Both the position numbers and the translations under genes were made by a program. From positions 1,262,042 to 1,326,041 of the forward strand of contig CH003407.1 in assembly GCA_000149265.1 (NCBI GenBank): a DNA stretch of 64,000 nucleotides, given 5' to 3'. Numbering within the stretch: the stretch's first letter is position 1; each line of letters begins with the position of its first letter. Origin of the DNA: Ciona savignyi. Lineage: Eukaryota > Chordata > Ascidiacea > Phlebobranchia > Cionidae. Below are positions 46,644 to 58,059 of this stretch, in pieces. The notes under the pieces are model-generated. The model was not told the DNA's origin. It ran no database searches and saw only the letters and a list, made by a program, of their open reading frames with translations.

Positions 46644-49368
46644 TTAACTTTGTTCCTGCCCAGAACCAGAACCAGAACCAGATCCAGAGCCAGATTCTTC
46701 AACTTCTCGTCGTTTTCTATCACCACTTTCTGTTTCCTCTTCGCCAGAACCGGATCCAGAACCAGATTCTTCGACTTCTCGTCGTTTTCTGTCACCACTT
46801 TCTGTTTCCTCTTCCCCTGAACCGGATCCAGAACCAGATTCTTCGACTTCTCGCCGTTTTCTGTCACCACTTTCTGTTTCCTCTTCGCCAGAACCAGATC
46901 CCGAACCAGATTCTTCGACTTCTCGCCGTTTTCTGTCACCACTTTCTGTTTCCTCCTTGCCAGAACCAGATCCAGAACCAGATTCTTCGACCTCTCGTCG
47001 TTTTCTGTCACCGCTTTCAGTTTCCTCTTCGCCAGAACCGGATCCAGAACCAGATTCTTCGACTTCTCGCCGTTTTCTGTCACCACTTTCTGTTTCCTCT
47101 TCCCCTGAACCGGATCCAGAACCAGATTCTTCGACCTCTCGTCGTTTTCTGTCACCACCTTCTGTTTCCTCTTCGCCAGAACCAGATCCCGAACCAGATT
47201 CTTCGACCTCTCGCCGTTTTCTGTCACCGCCTTCTGTTTCCTCTTCGCCAGAACCAGATCCCGAACCCGATTCTTCGACCTCTCGTCGTTTTCTGTCACC
47301 ACTTTCTGTTTCCTCTTCGCCAGAACCAGATCCCGAACCAGATTCTTCGACCTCTCGTCGTTTTCTGTCACCACTTTCTGTTTCCTCTTCCCCTGAACCG
47401 GATCCAGAACCAGATTCTTCAACTTCTCGCCTTTTTCTGTCACCACTTTCTGTTTCCTCTTCACCAGAACCAGATCCAGAACCAGATTCTTCAACTTCTC
47501 GCCGTTTTCTGTCACCGCCTTCTGTTTCCTCTTCGCCAGAACCAGATCCCGAACCAGATTCTTCGACCTCTCGCCGTTTTCTGTCACCGCTTTCTGTTTC
47601 CTCTTCGCCAGAACCAGATCCCGAACCAGATTCTTCGACCTCTCGTCGTTTTCTGTCACCACTTTCTGTTTCCTCTTCACCAGAACCAGATCCCGAACCC
47701 GATTCTTCGACCTCTCGTCGTTTTCTGTCACCACCTTCTGTTTCCTCTTCGCCAGAACCAGATCCCGAACCCGATTCTTCGACCTCTCGTCGTTTTCTGT
47801 CACCACCTTCTGTTTCCTCTTCACCAGAACCAGATCCCGAACCCGATTCTTCGACCTCTCGTCGTTTTCTGTCACCACCTTCTGTTTCCTCTTCACCAGA
47901 ACCAGATCCCGAACCAGATTCTTCGACTTCTCGTCGTTTTCTGTCACCGCTTTCTGTTTCCTCTTCGCCAGAACCAGATCCAGAACCAGATTCTTCGACC
48001 TCTCGCCGTTTTCTGTCACCACCTTCTGTTTCCTCTTCGCCAGAACCAGATCCCGAACCCGATTCTTCGACCTCTCGTCGTTTTCTGTCACCACTTTCTG
48101 TTTCCTCCTCACCAGAACCAGATCCAGAACCAGATTCTTCGACCTCTCGTCGTTTTCTGTCACCACCTTCTGTTTCCTCTTCGCCAGAACCAGATCCAGA
48201 ACCAGATTCTTCGACCTCTCGTCGTTTTCTGTCACCACTTTCTGTTTCCTCTTCGCCAGAACCGGATCCAAAACCAGATTCTTCGACCTCTCGTCGTTTT
48301 CTGTCACCACTTTCTGTTTCCTCTTCGCCAGAACCGGATCCAGAACCAGATTCTTCGACCTCTCGTCGTTTTCTGTCACCACTTTCTGTTTCCTCTTCGC
48401 CAGAACCGGATCCCGAACCAGATTCTTCGACTTCTCGTCGTTTTCTGTCACCACTTTCTGTTTCCTCTTCGCCAGAACCGGATCCAGAACCAGATTCTTC
48501 GACCTCTCGTCGTTTTCTGTCACCACTTTCTGTTTCCTCTTCGCCAGAACCGGATCCAGAACCAGATTCTTCGACTTCACGCTTTGCCCTTAAACCCAAT
48601 TGTCCTGCTCCTATAATAAATAAAAATGGGTTAACTTGGTTGTTTTTATAGGATTATTAGAGGGAAGAAGAGGCGTTTGTAGCTATTACCAAAACCAAAG
48701 AAAAGAAGAAAAGTGAAAAACCGGTTGGTAGAATATGCGTGGTAGGATAGCACACTCATGTTTATTCCCGCAGATCGAACACCGGCATGGCGGGCAATAG
48801 TCAAATTATCCCAAGCTTGTGTTCATGATACAGCTGAGGTTTTGCAATTTACTTTTGTATTGGAAAGGTCGAATAGGATTTATATGATATTTACGTTTTA
48901 TACTAACTAATGGAAAAGGCGGGAAAGTTTTTTTTGTAGGCAATCGTCAGATTACCTATAGTAAAAGAAATAGGATATTCATGTTCCCCGTGAATAGGAA
49001 AACCCAGGGGCGTTGACATATGGACAATCGTTAGAGTGCCTCGCGCCCACCCTCGAGTTGCCCAAGCTATGCAGTGTGTTGTGTGTGATTTAGACGTTCC
49101 TTTGACAGAACTTATCATTCCGCTGGGTTCAGGCGTTCATGTGGCTTGTCCAAGGATACAATTGACTAACTAGCAACCAGTTTCCAACCTATCGCAGAAA
49201 ATTGAAATAAATTTAAAGCATCGCGAGCGTAAAAGTTTGGGAAGCCCTGCACTAACCTACCAAGCTATTTAGTACAAAATAAATAAAACACTTACTTTTC
49301 GCTGGGGCACATTCAGCCAACACGAAACACAGGGCTATAATAAAGCAGGAAATGAGGTAAATCTTCAT
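46644..49368 (-). CDS. secreted polyprotein of 26 tandem Ser-Gly/acidic units separated by RKRR sites, 2 exons
   Basis: No family recognised. Exon 49296-49368 encodes a signal peptide (KIYLISCFIIALCFVLAEC); it joins in phase (1+2) across a 685-bp intron to 46644-48610, giving 679 residues. After a short RAKR-containing leader come 26 units of 24 residues, EVEESGSGSGSGEEETESGD then RKRR, plus a partial 27th ending SGSGQEQS and a stop. RKRR fits the furin/prohormone convertase consensus (known), so each unit would be released as an acidic peptide. Acidic residues flanking SGSGSG match glycosaminoglycan-attachment sites as in serglycin (known; use here is inference). The period is exactly 72 bp with no indel. 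The array is also open in other frames; this one is chosen for its signal exon, matching splice phase and coherent unit. Unit 5 has F in the SG tract, and several have EGG for ESG. Confidence 0.82.
46704..48575. repeat. 72-bp tandem array, 26 full copies
   Basis: Coding minisatellite forming most of exon 2 of the secreted polyprotein. Copies differ by scattered substitutions shared between subsets (cca/ccc, ggatcc/agatcc, cactttct/caccttct), as expected from unequal crossing-over or gene conversion. Confidence 0.97.
48740..49195 (-). repeat. two diverged SINE fragments in the intron of the secreted polyprotein gene
   Basis: 48740-48850 is a tail fragment; 48965-49195 is a longer, worn reverse copy ('aataggatattcatgttccc' ... 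'tagcaaccagtttcc'). Confidence 0.65.
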
Positions 49369-51811
49369 GGCGAATTTCTGAAAAAAAAGTTGTATACTGG
49401 ATTAAAAATAATTATTCAAACTAATTAATTGATTATAACGTAATTATAAAGGCAATATAGGCCTTGTCCTCCACCTATAAATATGATAGCAAATCGAAAA
49501 ATATTGAAAAGGACGATAAAACATGTTAGTTAGTGGAACAGTAAATAAAATGACTGTTTTCTCTGATTGCTTATCTCGTTTGGGGTCGCCAAACAAAAGG
49601 TATAGTTATTATTAACAGTATGGAAATTTTAATAAAGGGCGGGGAAATAGCGGCACCGCGCACTTAGGCAAATTATGGAGAAATACCCTGAACACTAGAA
49701 GTGCTCACACAACGCCTTTTCTGCTGACCGACACGATAAAATGAATGAACCAGGTAAAAAATATGCCGGCCGATAAGAGAAACGGATCTCGTATATACAC
49801 GCGACCGGCGTTTTATGGGTCGATATTCTCACTTGCCACTTTCAGTGCGTTAAATAATGCCTCTTGCTTAGACGCTTACCGAATCTTGCTTCCAATAGAT
49901 TCAAATGGCCTATCCATAAGATTTTTTATCAAATATTTTACAGACTATAATAGCTTTAACCCGACTGTGAACAACTGTCTTTAAGGTACTTCCCCCGTGA
50001 CGTAGTAAAAATGGCATTTGCCCCATTTTTTAAAATTAGAGATTTAGCATGAGGTAACCGAAGCTTATCTATAATAAATAACGGAATGGCATTAAACAAA
50101 TTAAAATATTTTCAACCACTGCGCAATATGCAAAAATCTCGTTTAAACTATTTATATCTGATGTTTAGTTAAAAAAAACGATAACGCATATAGTTATATG
50201 CGTCAAAAAATGAAAACTAAAAATTTTTTTTATAAAAGTTTCAACTTGCGTAAATGCCGTAAGACTTACCTACGGTTGCAGCAAACGTCTAGGAATTGGG
50301 ATGCAATAATTCGCATGGCCCATTTGCCCTACATTTATAATGGACCACACCTGATTTTTTTTCGATAAAAAAACTTAAAATGCATCGTGGCCACGTTACG
50401 TAGGCAATCCAACAACTTTATAAAACCGGTTTTTGCAAAAAATGTGCATGCGGTGAACACGTGGGGGCTGAATCATAGCTGATCCTAATTTAACGCTTAT
50501 CAGCGTAGCCTTCGGGGCAGAGGCATCATCACCGGAAGACTCCTGCTTACGTAACTTCGACCTTAATAGTGTAATAGGTAGTTTAGCATTGCTTCAATCA
50601 GTCTTTTCAATCAGTAGGTAGTTTAGCATTGCTTCAATCAGTAAAAACGTCTTAGGGCCGATCACATCATGGACTTAAACCTAAGCCCAGTTAAAACATT
50701 GCTTTAATTAAAAATAACGTTTAAATTCTCTCACTTGTTTTTTATAGGAAGATATAATATTCATGATCTGAAGTTTATTTAACTGTTTTTTATTTTAGTT
50801 TTAACTTGTTTAGTCTTTTATTTTTTAATCTCATATCATCCGTTTGGCAAGAATCGAATATGTTTGACAACCGCATCCTTTAATTAGACTATCCACCGTG
50901 ATCTTCAGTAAACGCGCCCAACCGAGTTGTATATATGTTATGGCAAGCCGTTTACTTTGAATATACACGCTATAAGCCGGATTATATGCTAACTCCGAAG
51001 TGTTGTGGGACAAACAGTTTGATCGCGCCACGCCTACGCGCAATCTCAAGATAACATCTTACGCACGCATATCTCGCGTTAACTTTGTGTAAACACAGGG
51101 TCATTCACCTGTTTTGGTATTTGAAGCTTGCCAATGTCCCACTTAGTGTACCGGTTACCGGCATGTAAACACAGATTAGCCAAGCGACCCGCCCTTAGGT
51201 AAAAGTCAAAATTTGAATATTTGTATTGCAAGCAGCCAAGACTGCCTAAACCGCTGTGCAAGAATTAGGGCAAATACATCACTATCAATATATAGATTGG
51301 TAAATGATAGTAGGTGCCCGGGATTGCACAAACCCAGTGTTTTTGGGTTCAATTATTTGATTACAGAAAAACTCGGTATTAAATAAGAAGTCTCTATTAC
51401 ACTGTGCAATAGTTCGATAACTTGACAAAAGTCACTTAAAATTCTGGCTAATAGCAACATCACCGCCGTCCTTGTGTTTTTTCGCCGACGGAAATAAACT
51501 CGCTGTACTTCAATTTTTTATTAGACTGTGGCACACATCTGCACCGGTCATAGAAAACGAGCCCTTTCACCCAAATACATATTCTAACATGGCTTATGAT
51601 CACAGTCGAGTTGCATTTATTAAAGTACGTAGAATTTATTTAAAAAAAAGTTTTTACGACTACTTTTTGTTATTTATTTTATTTTCTGTTGCTCCATCTA
51701 CGATTGCGATTAAAATAATTGTAATGCTCTTAAAACTGCTGTACACATCAAGGAAATAATAAAGATAAATTATTCACGGTCAAAATACCTACAATTATAG
51801 TAGTTAAAATA

Positions 51812-52108
51812 TTTCGATTGGTCTAGCGGTTAAGTGCGTCGCCTTTCAATCGGAAGGTTTCTGGTGCAAAACTGGTCGCTAGCAAGTCGGTGGTGTCCTT
51901 GGGCAAGGCACTTAACGAACATTGCCCGAACCCAGCGGATTAATGGGTTCTAACAAATTAAAGGAACGTGTCTATCATATACAACATACTGCAATAGCTT
52001 CGGTAACCCGACGATGGGCGCGAGATGATCTGACGATTGCCCGTGTGATAACCCCCTTGGTTTTCCCATCCACGGGGATAAAAATGAATACATTATCCTA
52101 TCCTATCA
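51812..52108 (+). repeat. full-length tRNA-headed SINE
   Basis: Head 'gattggtctagcggttaagt', B-box-like 'ggtttctggtgcaaaactgg', tail 'ttatcctatcctatc'. Plus-orientation counterpart of the 43821 copy. Confidence 0.88.
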
Positions 52109-54514
52109 CACAACACGAATTTAATATGTTGGCAAATCTTCGAAAAAAATAACGACCACCATGGCTGAGAGAGTGTTTTTGAATAGGTAATATGGCAGAT
52201 AATTTAAAGTAATTGCAAACCCACATTTAGGCAACTTTGAATGCCAATATGCGCGGTAGTTTGACTTCGTTTAATGTAAACCACTTGTTATTAAAGCGTC
52301 GCGTTACTGTTCGTTAGAGTTAAAAAATATGAATTTCCCATGTAGATTTGCTAAATTGCGTCGGTTAACGAAATTTGAAGACAAAAAAACATGTAAATGT
52401 TTTTATATAACGATTATTAACAAAAACAAATAAAACAGAAAATGGTGTCAAAACTATAGAAGTTAAAACGTTCTAAATAAAGTACACGTACAAAAGGACG
52501 CGCATCGTTTAACTTAATATAGCCAGTAATGTTATGTGCCAGTCAGGAGGATAAGCCATTTTAATAATTGTTCTCTTGCTTTCCCCTAAATAAATACTCG
52601 TAAACCTAAATTAAAATTAGTTCTGCCTATCGATAATATCTAATTTAATTTTTGGAACCAAGTTAATATTTTATTATTTTGTTTAGCAAAAAACTAGTCG
52701 AGGAGTATTTTTAACCCAAATAGATTATATCTATTAGTAGCCCAAGGGAAAAAAGATAGACATCGTATGATATGAAAAGCCTAGATGCCAAGAAAAATTA
52801 TTAGGACCTAAACCTAAACTATAAAAAACCTGGACACAGAATACAAGTACAATACAAAACATGCCTTAATATTTTAATAACATTTATACAATGTCTGTCT
52901 GTAAAGTATTCTTTGATATTTTAACGGTCCACATTAAAAAAGCCTGAGCAACTTGGATTAAGCCTAAAAAACTTATTTTTATTTATGTTTAGTGGGCCTA
53001 GTTTTTAACCCATGATTGCCTCATATCTAAGAACATTTTTCGTATATAATTATATTTATTGGTCGCGTTGACCGTTCGGCCTAAAAATTCATGTGCCAGC
53101 AAGTTAATTACAGTTGCATTATGTATCTATATGTTAAACTGTTTAAAAAGGAAAGGGGGTTGTTAATTCTAAATAATTATTCTACCAGAAATATTATTGT
53201 ATATATTATATTTAAACTAGTGTGTTTTACTGCCATATTCTTTGGTAAAAACACTTATTTTTTACCGCTTTCTCCCACTATTGGAATTAATACGAATAAA
53301 AAAAACTAAACACATTATTTTTAAAGCTTGGAAGTGTTTTTTTTTTGGTTATTTAAATAGTATTTTAGCGAAGAATCAAAATTTCTTTTACCATTGTTTG
53401 AACGCGGCCACTCGTTCCCCAAGACCGACCACATTTCCATATCACGTAGTTATCGTAGACACAAATGGCATTTGCCAATTTTTTACATTTAAAGATTTAA
53501 AATCGTCTGTGGTAAAAGTTATGTGACCAACAAAAAATAAATATATTTATACTGGGATGGTCATATCCAACATACTGCGAGAAAATTACCATTTTAGAAT
53601 AAGAATTAATTCAAGAATATGAGTTATATATCTTTTAAACAACGTGTACATTAAAGCTCACCGTTTTGTTATTCTTATTATTGAGGAAATAACTTTGTGA
53701 ATATATATTTTTTAGAGCCGTGCAGCTAAGCTTAAAATCAAATACTGGAAGATATAAATTTTTAAACATTCGAGAAATTTCTGGAATATCTGAAAAAAAA
53801 GTTCCTAATTAAAAAGTACTAAACGTGTTTAAAAAAAAACGTTTATAAACAGCTGTACAAAAATTCTATTCACACCATAGATTGTTTTAGTTTAGTTTAT
53901 TCTTGGTTTTCACGATAAAAACACGCAACATGACATTTAAGAAGAATTAAAAACGTGAAAATAAGATGAACGACAGTTGTTAAAACATTTTTATAATCAA
54001 ATCAAATAGTGTAGGTATGGCTAGATGGCATGGGCGCCAGAACGTAAAAAAAATTTTTTAATGAAATTTTTACATGTAGGCCTCGAAGAAAAAGGTGCGC
54101 GGTAAAGCAACTAGTTCAGATGGGGATGTCGGCTTTAGGAGAACGGACCTGAAAATTTACACCACTGTTCGAGTACCACAATTTAGCTAAAAATGAAGCA
54201 AACTGTTCAAATTTTCTGATATGGGCCCCTGTAAGCGTACACAAATAATGCTTCATATTTGGTACTGTGTTTTTGTAGAAAATCGCGGTTTTTAGTTTTT
54301 TGTTGGAAAAAAAAAGTCAAAGCCTATTGGAAAATTATTTGGGGTTGATGCCATTATTTATAGGTAATTTTTTTTTGCTTATTGTCACCCCTTAATTAAA
54401 AATATCCCTAATCAAAGCTTTATAAACGACACTTCCGGCTATAAAAAATAATCATGGGAAACCACATGTGTGACAATATCGGTATCGGTCGTCTATCATT
54501 CGGTCAGATCCACA

Positions 54515-54650
54515 GGTTAGTCTAGTGGTCAAATGTGTCGCTTATGTGTCGGTTAAATTCTACGAAATGAAAGGAACGTGTGAATCATACATAACACACT
54601 GCAATAGCTCAGGTAACCCGACGGTGGGCGCGAGGTGATTTGACGACCTC
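54515..54650 (+). repeat. SINE copy with internal deletion
   Basis: Head 'caggttagtctagtggtcaa' is joined to the middle ('ggaacgtgtgaatcatacat' ... 'ggtgggcgcgaggtgattt'); the tail is absent. Confidence 0.7.
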
Positions 54651-55016
54651 ACCCTAATTTGTAACCTCACCCTAATGTGTTCGTTAGATAATTTTGCAGT
54701 ATGTAATGCGACCAAGCTAATAATTAGTGGTGTAATTTTACCTCGATCGATAGATTTGTTTTAAAGGCTAAACGCATTGTCGTTAATACATAAGTATATT
54801 TATTATGACCAGGTCTAATTGGAGTATCTGTTAATCCTACTTTAACCAATCATAGAATAAACGATAAATGCTATAAATCATGTATGTGATGTTAACAAGG
54901 CAGTGGAAAAAAAACATAATTCGTAATCAGTGTGGATCTAATTTTTCATGATCACACACTGAAAAGTGAGGACCATTATTTGGTTCAAACAGACAGTTGT
55001 AGCCTACAGATGCAGG

Positions 55017-56342
55017 ATGTCGGGCAGCTATGAATCTTACCAAGTTGAAGAAAACTTCACAGCGAGCATGGATTGCTCGGTGTTCGACAGTATGAAGATG
55101 AAGAACATGACGTTTGAAATTCCATTCAGCTCGCCCACCTGGATATCCACAACCTCTGCTACCTTTTTACTAACTCTAACTCGCCTGTATTTGCTTTCAG
55201 CAACTATTCATTATGAGTTAAAATCAAGAGGCTCTCGAAGAACTGAACGAAGTAGGTTAATTAAGAATCCAACTCTTCCAGATTCATGATGGCTGCACAT
55301 ATTTATACGAATGAATGAAAAACGCAAGGCCGTCCAAAAAGAATTAATCGTCAGATTATCCCTTGTCTATACCCGAATTACAAAGTCTATTGTAGTGTGT
55401 TGTGTGACAAAAGAGGTGTTGCGTATGGACATTTCAGCAAAATGTGGGCTGCGTATTAAATATCAGCTGGCGTTATATTTATTTTTTATATATTAAAACC
55501 TGACGATAATTCTTTATAATTTTATATATTAATGCTACCGTATTAAATATCATAGCACGGTATAAATTTTTGGTTTTATTTTACAGAATTGGTGAGTAAC
55601 TATTTGATATTTGGAAGAAACTGCCTTCCACTGCTGAGCGTCGTGGGAATCTTGAGGGTCTTACACCAATTTCTTGACGTATTTTTTGGTACCACGTCAG
55701 ATCGCATGTGCATGATATTGGATATAATTAATTTGGAGATGAGCGGGTGTTACGATATGATCTATTTTGCTGTCATTTGGGCAAGACAGATGCATATCTA
55801 CGCAACTACCTTATATACTGTTGTTAAAAGCAAAGCAATTGTCATATGTAATTGGATTTTTTTCATAGCCGTCGAATTAACCAACATTGTTTGGACGGTG
55901 ACCGAGCCGTTTCAAGCTGATGTTTATAGCAGCCCAGTAGGTTGCTGCATTAAACAGAAAAAATTGCCAGATGGTTTAACGCTAATCATTCTAAACTTCG
56001 CTTACGTAGCTGGAACTGAAATTGGACTGCTCGGGTTTATGTTGTTTCCTCTTGTTTACCACCGAAACACCATGCCTGCTGAAAATCATCAAAATAATGA
56101 ACGACAAAGAAATAATTCTGCTTTAACGAAGTTGATTAAGCGATTAACATTATCACACACCTGTACCATTATCGTGAATAATGTCTCAGCTATTGCTTTT
56201 ATTATATATAGTTGAAGACCAGTCCGGCATACTACAAATAGTTACGTGCGGTTATGAATTTGCCTCCATACTTACCTTCTGTTTCTTTATAGTTTCGCAC
56301 GGTGATTGGAAATTAAGACTGTTCCCGTGGAGTAAAGCATAA
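55017..56342 (+). CDS. seven-transmembrane receptor-like protein with a late frameshift, 2 exons
   Basis: Not assigned to a named family; topology suggests a GPCR-like receptor. Exons 55017-55251 and 55587-56215 join in phase (1+2). An N-terminus with NFTAS and NMTFE glycosylation sites is followed by hydrophobic segments: ISTTSATFLLTLTRLYLLSA (TM1), LPLLSVVGILRVLHQFLDVF, a third with DMIYFAVIWARQ, AIVICNWIFFIAVEL, LIILNFAYVAGTEIGLLGFM and TCTIIVNNVSAIAFIIY (TM6). The frame stops at 56213. One base later, in another frame, 43 more codons to 56342 encode a seventh segment (YEFASILTFCFFIVSHG) and a basic tail. The break lies at a (TA)4 run, so it may be a real mutation, an allele or a sequencing slip. 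No short intron restores phase. I prefer the ATG at 55017, just before MSGSYESY. Confidence 0.7.
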
Positions 56343-56383
56343 CCGCACAAAGACTATATAATTGCACATTGTGTAATAGTATC

Positions 56384-56409
56384 AATAAATGTATTGCACT
56401 GTAAATAAA
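56384..56409 (+). terminator. two AATAAA polyadenylation signals of the 7TM gene
   Basis: AATAAA at 56384-56389 and 56404-56409, about 40-65 bp after the downstream stop (56342). Their closeness to that stop supports the frame beyond the frameshift as part of the original gene. Confidence 0.6.
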
Positions 56410-56817
56410 GTCGTCTCTGAAGTTGCATTTATTCTATAATACAGTACTAATTATCGGTACGATGGTGTAGTCCTTTGGTTAGCTCGACCGGTGCATATAT
56501 ACCGTCTTCTGTAAAAAACGGAAACAAGGGTTGCGTAATCGAAACTGTTCCATAGCTTGTCGGATGTGACTTTATGCTGGGCGGACATATTGGCTAAACT
56601 TCATGGACTAATGGTTTTTACTAAAACTGAACGGACGGACTATGCATTCATTTATAATGTTGTAGATAGAACCAAGTTGTAAATCTATACATTTGCGTTA
56701 TAATACTGTTGGTTTAAATTTCAATCCAATTATGCGTTATGCTGAATTATGCGACCATTTAGAACTCCCACTTCTACAATGTTGTAATACGGAAAGTTAT
56801 AGGCTATTAGTCTAAAC

Positions 56818-56885
56818 CAGGGTCGGCAACCTTTTATACTTAAAAAAGCCATTTTAACAGATATTCCACAAACTAAAAGTCTATA
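56818..56885. repeat. hAT-like end fragment
   Basis: 'cagggtcggcaacctttta' + 'tacttaaaaaagccatttt' matches 20569-20640 in a PRDM10 intron. It is cut off at the right by a SINE. Confidence 0.45.
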
Positions 56886-57150
56886 AGTCCGCCCGGTTAG
56901 TCTAGCGGTTAAGTGCGTTGCAGGTACGAAACTGATCGCTGGCTAAATCAACGGGGTTAACACACGGACAATTTTTAGATCACCTCGCGTCCACCGTCGG
57001 GTTGCCGGAGTTAATTTAGTGTGTTTGCTTCGGCAATGACTATGTCTTACCCAAGGACACAACCTAATAAAGCTAGTGGCCAGTTTCGGACATGTTATCA
57101 TTCGACTAAAAGGTCGCGTGCACAAGCCCACTAAGCTTATCTGTGGTATC
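56886..57150. repeat. two SINE pieces joined head-out in opposite orientation
   Basis: A plus-orientation head (56886-56945, 'cccggttagtctagcggtta') runs directly into reverse-orientation tail, body and head ('acggggttaacacacggaca' ... 'tcgactaaaaggtcgcg'). It probably arose by insertion of one copy in another or by inversion. Confidence 0.7.
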
Positions 57151-57489
57151 CTATCCCATCCAACGTCATTTTTTTATTGTTTTAGATTTCTCTGTGTTGC
57201 ACCTTCCGGTAATCCCCTTTCAGCGTAATTTAGTTTTTTTCGTAGAAGTAATTAGCCTGACTTTTCCGGTATAACCATGTTGAAATTGCTGATAATTTCT
57301 ACAGAAGAGGCAAAAATTTGAAGAGCGGTGGTAAAATGATGGAAATTTTTTATTTGTTTGTTAGAATATAGAAAGCTTAAACCAAGAAACCATAATATAT
57401 AATCTACAATAAATAAAAAGATTAAATTAATATTTTATACAATTGGATTCGAAGTTTTAAAAACAAAGTCATTTAAATACTTGCAGAGA

Positions 57490-57612
57490 GGTGCCTGTAG
57501 TTACCACAAGTTCGCTTGGACTATTTGGATAGAGCGATTGGAACCCTAACCCTATTTCTAACCCTAACCATTTAGGCCATCCAAGCGATCCTGTATAAAT
57601 AAAGGTACATTT
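57490..57612. mobile_element. MITE-like inverted repeat, relative of 29709-29871
   Basis: The left part (gcctgtagtt ... 'ttcgcttggac') and the inverted right part (gtacctttatttatacagga 'tcgcttggatgg') pair imperfectly around an 'aaccctaaccctatttc' centre, the same plan as the NF-YB intron element. Boundaries and target duplication are unclear. Confidence 0.45.
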
Positions 57613-58059
57613 TGCAGTAGTAGCTGTAATAATAAGTTTGAATTATGGTGGACCCTAGTTGGCGTACACTTAACCCTTTAGAAACGAGTTTCCTTTTGCA
57701 CATTCTGACTATGTGTGTCTTGTAGTGTTCTAGCGCTTCTTGTGGAAATAAAATAACAGACTATAACAACAAAGATACATAACCCCCCCAAAATGTAGCC
57801 ATAGAGACATCAAATAAAATAAACATTTTGGCCGTAGTATAAAAAAAACATTTTTTGTGAGACTTCTCCCTCAAAATTAGACCAAAAAAATTAATAAAAT
57901 TTAATAAAACTTTACTTAAAAATTTCAAATCAAAGATATGATTTTTTTTTTAATTTTTTCAAAAGATATACAAACACAGCTTACAGAGTCAATGTGCCTT
58001 GTAAATAACCTTAAATGTGACTTGTACTTATTGAGTTAAATTACAAGAAGCTAAAAATC

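Larger units (their letters stand above)
49369..55016. other. gene-poor stretch with scattered repeats
   Basis: No supported gene. A 27-bp phrase (aggtagtttagcattgcttc...) is duplicated at 50575 and 50614. A dispersed sequence around 'aaatggcatttgcc' occurs at about 49989-50060 and 53440-53510. SINE copies lie at 51812 and 54515. Frames at 49745, 50831, 51079, 51472, 53091 and 53242 lack support. Confidence 0.55.
56343..58059. other. intergenic stretch upstream of the GALNT gene
   Basis: Holds repeats only: a hAT-like end at 56818, a rearranged SINE pair at 56886-57150 and a MITE-like piece at 57490-57612. The last 400 bp before 58060 are A/T-rich and would include the GALNT promoter; no core motif recognised. 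Confidence 0.55.

Noticed and set aside
46586..48651. Long plus-strand frames (up to 676 codons) across the 72-bp array
   Set aside because: They are by-products of a repeat length divisible by three; the plus frames lack a signal exon and splice-phase partner, while the minus frame has both.
57535..57590. Telomere-like 'ccctaaccctatttctaaccctaacc'
   Set aside because: Too short and imperfect; it is the centre of a MITE-like inverted repeat that also occurs at 29709.
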